Origin: Augochlora pura
Taxonomy: Eukaryota; Arthropoda; Insecta; Hymenoptera; Halictidae
Length of the DNA stretch: 64,000 nucleotides
Direction: 5' to 3'
Assembly (NCBI RefSeq): GCF_028453695.1
Contig: NC_135780.1
Coordinates: forward strand, 1,302,001-1,366,000
The translations under genes and the position numbers were made by a program. Positions 57,506 through 64,000 of this stretch are shown in pieces (position 1 is the first letter of the stretch; each line of letters starts with the position of its first letter). The notes beneath the pieces are model-generated. The model had not been told where the DNA came from. It searched no databases and saw nothing but the letters and a program-made list of their open reading frames with translations.

Positions 57506-60085
57506 GTAGATTCCTATGACAAATTGTAAGGATTGCAATGGAATGAGAGAATGTGTAGAAACCTGCCAAGTACCTTTAGAAAAACATTCTTTGGTCTGCG
57601 ACATAATTCTTATATAATCTAAGCAACGTTTGTAAAAGCTTCGAACAGATTGCTGGACCTAGGAAAACATTCCAGGACTTCAGAGTCCTCACAAACAAAT
57701 TCGACACTCTGCAAAGAAACTTGTAAAAATATTTTAAATCTTGTACTTAGGGAAAAACCAAGAGGTTCCTAAGAAAAAATTGGAGAGGCTATGGCAGCAT
57801 TGCTTGAAAAATAGTCGTAGGATCTATGGACGATATATGGACGCGTCGTACGGCCGAACGGAAAATTACTGGATCTATGGGGAACGTTCTAGAAGAAGGA
57901 AAAAAAGTTGCATCGCTTTAACGATCATCCTGGATCGGATCTCTCGCGGTGCCGAGGCGCCAAAAGCGTAACGGGCCGACCGAGCGTGAGAGGCAACAAC
58001 GATTTTGCGATTCCGTGAATGTTCTTTGGTGGTTCGCCGTCGTCGTTGAACTTGAACCGTCGAGCGTTTGTGCGTTCGTGAACAGAACGAGACGCGGCGT
58101 GACTCTCTCTCTCTCTGGCACGGGGAGGCGCGGAGAGGAGAGGAGGAGCTCTTCCAGGTTTACTCCACTTTCACCTTGCAACGGTGTCCCGCGGAATCCG
58201 GGCTTGGGCTTTTCACATTCTTCTTTTTTTCTCCCCGTTCCGTTTCTCTCTCTCCCTCGCCGTGTCGCTCTTCCCCGTTGCAGTCGCCCGCAATGATCGG
58301 ATATGACGCGAAAATCGCGCCTCGGCGCCGGTTTCACGTTCGAGATCAAAACTTTCTCCGCGGACGCGGGCCGCGGGCCGCGGTGCGGGGAGGCAGGGGG
58401 GCTTCGGTTGCCGGTTGCATGCGCCGATAGAGCCGGACGAGTGCGCTCCGAGTCGGAAGTGGGTCGTCGCAGTGAAAACGTTCCCCGATCGATTACCGAG
58501 CCCCTCTCGCGATCGCCACGTGGACCTCTTTTTCCGCTCCGATCCGCGCCGATCCGAACGGATATTCGAACAGATCCGCACCGATCTCGATCTTTTGCGC
58601 GCTTCGACCGTCGCGTTTCCTAGACTTCGCAAAGATATCATGAGAATTTCAACCTTCAACTGATCGCACACGATTTTCCAGAAGCCTCGTCACTTTTATG
58701 GATGCCTGGAAGCGAATCCCGGCTTCGTGAAACGAGAGTTCTAACCTTCGATCGTTCCTCCGCGATTTTTCACAGAGTCCATCAACTGTACGAGTACGTC
58801 GACAGCGTTAAGTATAATGGAGTAATTATTGCAGTCTACCACAATTTCCATGCAACTCTGTTCTAGAAAGTAAGAGAGCTTGTAAATACAGATTTCCTCT
58901 TGGTAACGTTTATAATGTAATCTTGGCGCAGTCGTCATATCGGAGAACAGCCACGTCGATATTCAAGTTAAAGCAAAACAGAGACAAACGCGTAATCTTG
59001 ATAGTTAAATAATATACTATTAAACAACAGCAAGAGTTGTATCTACAGTTTCTAGCACGAATCTGCATCGTCAACGAAGATTTCGTTGAAACGGCAGAAT
59101 GAGCGCAAAGGTGAAAAGAGAAAACGGTGCGCAAAGGGCCAAGGAAGCAGACGAAGGAAAAACGGGGATGACAAAAAATCCACAGGATGTCTAACCTCGA
59201 AAGCATTACGCGATTATGGCAGCATCCGTAGGCGATCGGTTCGTGGGAGGTGGAGCGCCGAGATTAGAAATCTGCTAGGAGAACGGCACGATAACCGGCT
59301 TCCCGTCACGAAACCGATTCTTTTCTGGCGCGAAAGCGCTCGCGATTTTCCTTGGCCGTGGCACCGGCGGCACCGCGGCGGCACCGCACCGGCACCCGGC
59401 ATCGATCATTTTCTCCTCGCTGCGCCTCGCGCGCCTCCAGTCGAGAGATTGTCTCACACCGATTACCTAAATGATTATATATCCGCTGCACTTTCATCGC
59501 GACTAATTTCGCGCGAGCGCGCAACTCGCTCGTGTGCGCTCCCGCAACGATATTACCAGACAGTTACACGGCAGTGTAAAAGGAGAGATTACCTGTTGCG
59601 AGGAGAAACACCGAAGCTGCACACTAACCACCGTGCCCGGAGAAAGTCTTTTTTCCATTTCTCCCGGCGCACCGGCATTTTTACCGCGTTTGTCCCCGAT
59701 CGACGGCCCCGGTAATGGTATCATTATCCCGGGAAAGGAAAACACGAACGACGCCGAGAATTCGTCGCGCCCCGACGTTCCAACGAACGACGATCATGCG
59801 AAAACCGAGGTCCGAGAGTAATTTTTGAGACACCTGGCTTTTGCAGAGTCTGCTGATTTCTTGTTTTTTTTTTTTCTTTTCAACTCACAGTCGAATAATG
59901 CGAGGAGTTAATGCGTTTCTTCGATGGGGTGCCATTACCAGAATATTTGTTACTTCAGACCGGATTTTATATATTCATATTTTTACCATTTTTTGTTCAT
60001 TAAATATAAACTGTATAGAGACTTTTGGAAACTATACTAAACAGTGTCTTCCTTTTATTTATATACCTGTGAATGAATTCTTCGT
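57506..60085. other. Non-coding block of 2.6 kb
   Basis: The sequence is mixed, then GC-rich at 57930-58640 and 59090-59780. The longest frame of the window (59086-59715, 209 codons) lies here but is arginine-rich, overlaps another open frame (59507-59821) and has no motif. A GGCACC-type repeat at 59357-59399 explains part of it. No gene is called. Confidence 0.35.
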
Positions 60086-60287
60086 TTAACACGTTAAGCG
60101 CCACGCGCCGGTCCCTAGGAACCGACGCTAGACTTTTCGGTCCAAATTGGCCAAACAAAAACCGATATCGCATAATTTAAATGTTCAGTCTCACAAGTAC
60201 GCAAGGACCGATACATTCGCCGCGATAGAAGAACGAAAAATCTAACGTCGGTCCGTAGGGACCGGCGCGTGGCGCTTAACGTGTTAA
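60086..60287 (+). mobile_element. TTAA-flanked MITE, family F, with long inverted ends
   Basis: This 202-bp element has TTAA at 60086-60089 and 60284-60287. The ends are inverse copies over about 47 bases with only four differences. They start TTAACACGTTAAGCGCCACG and continue through GCGCCGGTCCCTA. Each end holds a small palindrome: CGGTCCCTAGGAACCG (60108-60124, one mismatch) and CGGTCCGTAGGGACCG (60249-60264, perfect arms). The unpaired centre is only about 110 bases, so a transcript could fold into a long hairpin. It is the least decayed element in the window and non-coding. Confidence 0.93.
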
Positions 60288-61095
60288 TATATTCGATGCA
60301 TTAAAAATTAGAAGCTGTAACGAGTATTGGACAAAATTCCTCCGAATCGAAGAAATTTTCCAGACATGGCGATCAGAAGTATCCGAGTCGCCGAGTCGAG
60401 ATTGTCCCGAAGAGAAAGGAGAAGGCACCGCGAGACGTGTTATTTAATGCCTAACAACCGCCACTAATAACCCCGGCACCGATAATAAAAGAAACAAGCG
60501 ACGATACCATCTGATTGGATATCAGCGAGATAAATCTCGAGGAGATTGTAAGTTCCAGCTTAGAGAAGAGAAAGGGGAGGCTTTTGCGGGGCCGCTTTTC
60601 CCCGGGACCTCTTTCTCTCCCCTTTCTCTCCCCTTTCTCTCCTCCTACTCTTCGCGCGCCTCCTGCGCCTCCGCTCTTCCTATTGGTACAAACCTGCAGT
60701 AACTGCCGAGTAATTCTCGAGTAACACCGAACCGGTAAGCGATGAAAGTGCAGCGGACGTATAACCTAACCACTTGGGTAATCGCGGCGAGAGATATCCG
60801 AAGTGAGAGGCCCGTCGGATATCCGACTCGGTCCGACGAATCGGGACCAGTCGGTGAACGTTTGCCGATTTGTTGCTCGGATGCCGGCGAAACGGAGATT
60901 AGAAACGGTGTCGCGGCCAGGTGGCGGGGGAGGCTCGCGTTTCTTCTGCACCGCTTCCCTTTTTCCCCCAGCATCTCGAACTGCAGCCTCTTTCTCCGAC
61001 ATTATTCCTGATCTGAAATCATTTCGGAATTTATCGGATCGATGGTCGGACATTTTATCGTTGCTCTTTGCGACAATAACGCACCTAGGTCGATT
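60288..61095. other. Non-coding block
   Basis: The sequence is mixed. A CTTTCTCTCCCC dodecamer repeat occurs at 60611-60642, followed by CpG-rich sequence to 61050. I see no motif-bearing frame. Confidence 0.4.
60611..60642. repeat. CTTTCTCTCCCC tandem repeat
   Basis: There are two complete 12-bp units and a partial third. It is a pyrimidine-rich minisatellite. Confidence 0.85.
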
Positions 61096-61315
61096 TTAAT
61101 CCTTCGAGTGGTGACTCTAAGGCACCACTACAAATTGTTCTATCTTGACGCAGAATAATTTGTAAATTATCATAGTTATTAGGGTTTAAATATTATTAAA
61201 ATTACTATATTATAATTATATACTAATATATAAAATTATATAAAATGGAAATACTGTGGATCAGAGGAACTATGTTGGAATACGGGGTAAAACGGTTTCG
61301 AGTGCAAAGGGTTAA
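61096..61315 (+). mobile_element. TTAA-flanked MITE, family C, copy 7
   Basis: This 220-bp element has TTAA at 61096-61099 and 61312-61315. The right end is CGAGTGCAAAGGGTTAA. The left end TTAATCCTTCGAGTGG leads into the best-kept family C palindrome: AGTGGTG (61107-61113) and CACCACT (61123-61129), perfect 7-bp arms around nine bases. The interior is AT-rich and simpler than in the other copies. It is non-coding. Confidence 0.85.
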
Positions 61316-61859
61316 AGCTTGGAGCTTCTACTCTTTATATGCATTTTTATATGAAGAATATTTCACAGTGAATCGAGTAGTTAGAATTACCAAGCATGCA
61401 GCGGATTTAGTGTTTGTCTTTATATCGTTTCGCGATATGGTAGTACGAAGTTTTATTTCTACTTAATCTCATTTGATTTTATACATCACGTTTGTATTTT
61501 TTTTTATTAAAAAATAAACTAACACCATGCGACATACATTTGCATAATCTAGTGGATAGGAAAGCGAAGATATGATCTTCCTTGAAAATGTCTCTTACCT
61601 GCGGACGACGTGTATATACGTCGTAAGGAAATGGCGATTTTACATTTTACAACAAAAGTGCTCCTTCTACGTTTTAGGTTAAAATGCTTTTGCAATGTAT
61701 TCGTAAATTTTGCACATTTTAGAATAATTCTAGAAGAACTTGTCAAGAGAAGCTGCATTAAATGTGATCGATAGAATAGATATAAAATTGATCTATACAA
61801 TGGATGGACGCAGATAAGTGGTAAAAACCTGGCGTCCGATTATTTATTAGTTGCTTTAC
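61316..61859. other. Non-coding block
   Basis: This is AT-rich spacer between elements C7 and B1. Frames are short and unrecognisable. A run of Ts lies near 61498. Confidence 0.45.
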
Positions 61860-62114
61860 TTAACCCCTTGCCCTATCGCTCATTTCAAGCTGTGACAATT
61901 AGCACTTATTCGTACTTAATAATTTTCCTAATAGAACCAGACAATTTTTGTTTCCTTTACTGTCTTTATTTACTTTTGTTTATATACTTTGATAACAAAA
62001 GAATTTCTTTTTACCTCGACGTAGAAGAAATTAATAATATTCATATTTAGTAGATTTTGCATAAAATCTTTACCACGAGTCAGACTCGTTATCACAGTGC
62101 AAGGGGTTGGTTAA
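61860..62114 (+). mobile_element. TTAA-flanked MITE, family B, copy 1 (intact reference copy)
   Basis: This element of about 255 bp starts TTAACCCCTTGCCCTATC and ends CAGTGCAAGGGGTTGGTTAA, with two extra bases before the last TTAA. The perfect palindrome ACGAGTCAGACTCGT (62085-62099, 7-bp arms around one base) lies just inside the right terminus. It shares the core ACGAGTC with the family A palindrome. The TTAA at about 61918-61921 is the empty version of the site where H2 inserted in copy B2. It is AT-rich and non-coding. Confidence 0.85.
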
Positions 62115-63114
62115 TTACGAACGAGGACAGGAGTTACTAGGAATTAATTTTTCTATATTTTTCGATCTATGTGCACATACCCTTAAGAACTGGATTAGAA
62201 AATTTGTTCAATCTTTCCTTACGAAAGCGTCTTTTTAGTTCCGGAAAACTTCGAAAACGATGAAACTCTTAAAGAAACATTACCCGATAAGAATAATAGC
62301 TGTCGTCGAATAATGTCAGATTCTTCTTCCAACACACCATCCGATAATTCAGAGGATTTCCAGAGGATCCAGAGATCGCAGGACTCCTCGAGACGCTTCG
62401 GGAATGTTCCGTTCCTGCACCACAGGTTCGCAGAAGATCGGGATCGAAGGAGATCCATGAATCGAGGGACGCGGGCTCGAAAGCGGGCCCTCCTCCCTCG
62501 TTAACGGCCGCGGCGCGGCTCGGCTCGGCGTAATTGATATTTCAATGAACGGGAGAAACGCAGTAGAAACTCGCCGGCAAGGTCGGCCGATTAAAACCAG
62601 AGAGAAAAGAGGCGTCCCGCGACTTTCGAGGGATTTTCACTCCCGGTTGTTCCAAGGAGCGAACAATGCTGCACCGGGGACGATTAGGTGCGGCCTCGTT
62701 AGGCGAACGCGTTAATTTCTCGTGGCGAGAGGGGTGGTGGGTGGGGGGGAGACAGCCACGGTGGGACAAAACGGACGATCTCGGACCGCCACGTGGGAGA
62801 CAAGGTTTCTTTTTTCCATTCTGCCCATATCGCGGCCGATGGAAAGCTGAAACTTTCATGAAAGTGCATCGCGTGCCGGCAGTTACGCTTCCCGCGTCCC
62901 GCGCGACGGCTCTCGGGTCTCGGATCCCGGGGCATGGGGACCCTGGGGCCCCCATAGCCCCTTCGGGACGGTGGAACGGGATGGAAGAACCACTTCTTCA
63001 TCCTGGTTCATTTTTTTCATTAAACTACACTATCCTTGTGATCAACGACTTCGATTCGTTGACGCTTCGTTTAAATTCTTCACGGTGAAGGCCTCCGAAC
63101 TTCCGGTTTCGATT
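62115..63114. other. Non-coding block
   Basis: The sequence is mixed, then GC-rich at 62450-63000. The 64-codon plus frame from 62313 has a Ser-rich start but nothing recognisable. A G-rich tract (62731-62749) is listed separately. Confidence 0.4.
62731..62749 (+). other. G-rich tract, possible G-quadruplex
   Basis: GGGG, TGGT, GGG, T and a seven-G run lie within 19 bases. If the last run supplies two columns, the pattern can form a quadruplex. It is weaker than the 17548 site. Confidence 0.5.
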
Positions 63115-63384
63115 TTAACCCCTTACCGTACTTTGACGAGTCCAACTCGCGACAGAAATTACTAGTAATAAATTATTGAGTATGGATGTTATTTTGTTCT
63201 TTAAAATTGGAATAAAATTCTAATCCCTTGTTATTAATATTTAAGTATTCGAGTAAATTCAGGCACGGAATAAGTGTTAATATTCTGCCCCTTCTAAGGA
63301 ATTATATCAATTTCAATTTATTATATCAATTGAAAAATTCCTAATCGCAGTAGCTGCGAAGAAAATGGTACGGCAAGGGGTTAA
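63115..63384 (+). mobile_element. TTAA-flanked MITE, family A, copy 2
   Basis: This 270-bp element has TTAA at 63115-63118 and 63381-63384. The ends TTAACCCCTTACCGTAC and the inverse of TTAACCCCTTGCCGTACC agree at nearly all positions. The left subterminal palindrome is still visible as CGAGTCCAACTCG but has lost outer pairs relative to copy A1. GGAATAA, AAGTATTC-like and GTACGGCAAGGGG phrases run in the same order as in A1. It is non-coding. Confidence 0.88.
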
Positions 63385-64000
63385 TGTCGTACGATCGTGG
63401 CTAAACAGCGATAATCGAACAACGAACGAAGGAAACGGAAGATCTCGATATATATATACACGGCAATAAATATGTATTAATCTGCAAGATGCAGGAAATG
63501 AATAGACATTTCTATCTCTCGTTGAATCATCCAACGTATCAGCGTTGGAAATAATTAAATAAAAAGAAGTAATAATAACGCGTCGACGATATCTTTGGAT
63601 TCTTTGACTCACGATTATCGAGTCAATCAAGTCGTAAAATGTGCAGTCCGGCCGCAACGACGTGTACTTTATGAATCATTGCGGTGTTTTTTTTTTTTTT
63701 TTTTTTTTTTTTTTTCGGTGAAGCGTTAGCGCGGCGAGTTCTTGCAACGATGATTCGCGGACGGATTTTGATTTATCGGTCGATCGATTTCGAAACTCGG
63801 CGGACGTGACGCTACGCGTGTCGGAAGCGATCGAAAGAGAAAGAGAAAGGTGAAGTGCACGCAGCCTGCGCTGGTGTGCAGCGTGCACGTCCGGAGAAGA
63901 AAGTGCAACGACGATGACGTCCGCGCGCTTACCTAGCGATGGGAACGATTCTCTCCTTTCTCGGGGCCCGTAACAATGCGAACATTGAAATCCTTAAATC
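63385..64000. other. Non-coding block at the window end
   Basis: The sequence is mixed and no exon is supportable. Read on the minus strand, GCTAGGTAAGC at about 63930-63940 resembles a splice donor, but no frame before it is convincing, so it is only noted. Confidence 0.35.
63687..63715. repeat. Homopolymer run of 29 T
   Basis: Twenty-nine consecutive Ts on the plus strand could be the poly(A) tail of a retroposed sequence inserted on the minus strand, with its body to the right. I see no flanking target duplication, so a simple homopolymer is equally possible. Confidence 0.9.

Noticed and set aside
59086..59821. Longest open frame of the window (209 codons) and an overlapping 95-105-codon frame
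   Set aside because: Two frames are open over the same DNA, the longer is arginine-rich with a GGCACC repeat inside, and neither has a motif or splice context. In CpG-rich DNA such frames arise by chance.
63890..63945. Splice-donor-like word on the minus strand, considered as a first exon edge
   Set aside because: A single GTAAG word is expected often by chance, and no credible exon precedes it.

Overview
The window reads as animal nuclear DNA, most likely from an insect and probably a hymenopteran (bee, wasp or ant). This is inferred from sequence character: no bacterial gene density, no open frame longer than about 210 codons, a patchwork of CpG-rich GC blocks and AT-rich blocks, many CT/GA microsatellites, and many short TTAA-flanked inverted-repeat elements. 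I found no host exon, tRNA, rRNA or CRISPR array that I can support. The window is most simply a long intergenic or intronic stretch. Intron and intergene cannot be told apart from this sequence alone.

The part that can be annotated with confidence is mobile DNA. I see eight families of small TTAA-flanked elements (piggyBac-type MITEs), named A to H here. A: 32513-32757 and 63115-63384. B: 61860-62114, 41671-42142, partial copies at 48663-48768 and 6988-7143, and a scrap at 6018-6052. C: seven copies at 5488, 6698, 8825, 22950, 27200, 43026 and 61096. D: 54307-54548. E: 52212-52435 and 54545-55314. F: 60086-60287. G: 21917-22099. H: 18219-18465 and, inverted, 41727-41965. There is also one TA-flanked mariner-type element (31417-32044) and the 3' end of a decayed non-LTR retrotransposon (988-1299, minus strand) with an AT-rich simple 3' tail.

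The elements interact. H2 sits inside B2 at a TTAA that the intact B1 copy still shows. D and E2 share one TTAA. H1 and H2 form a 23.7-kb inverted pair. Every TTAA family carries a short palindrome in or just inside a terminal repeat, although the palindrome sequence differs between families, and the TA-flanked element lacks it. This cross-family feature is the most interesting signal I found. The partial B3 copy also keeps a short coding-like frame where the shorter copies are deleted, which may be a relic of the parent element.

Tandem DNA includes a 184-bp repeat (2253-2771), a 196-bp repeat (34287-34720), a palindromic TATAGTA-type minisatellite (36569-36835), a decamer array (13641-13700), CT/GA tracts, a strong G-quadruplex candidate (17548-17594) and a T29 run (63687-63715). 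The remaining blocks, listed individually, hold no gene I can support.
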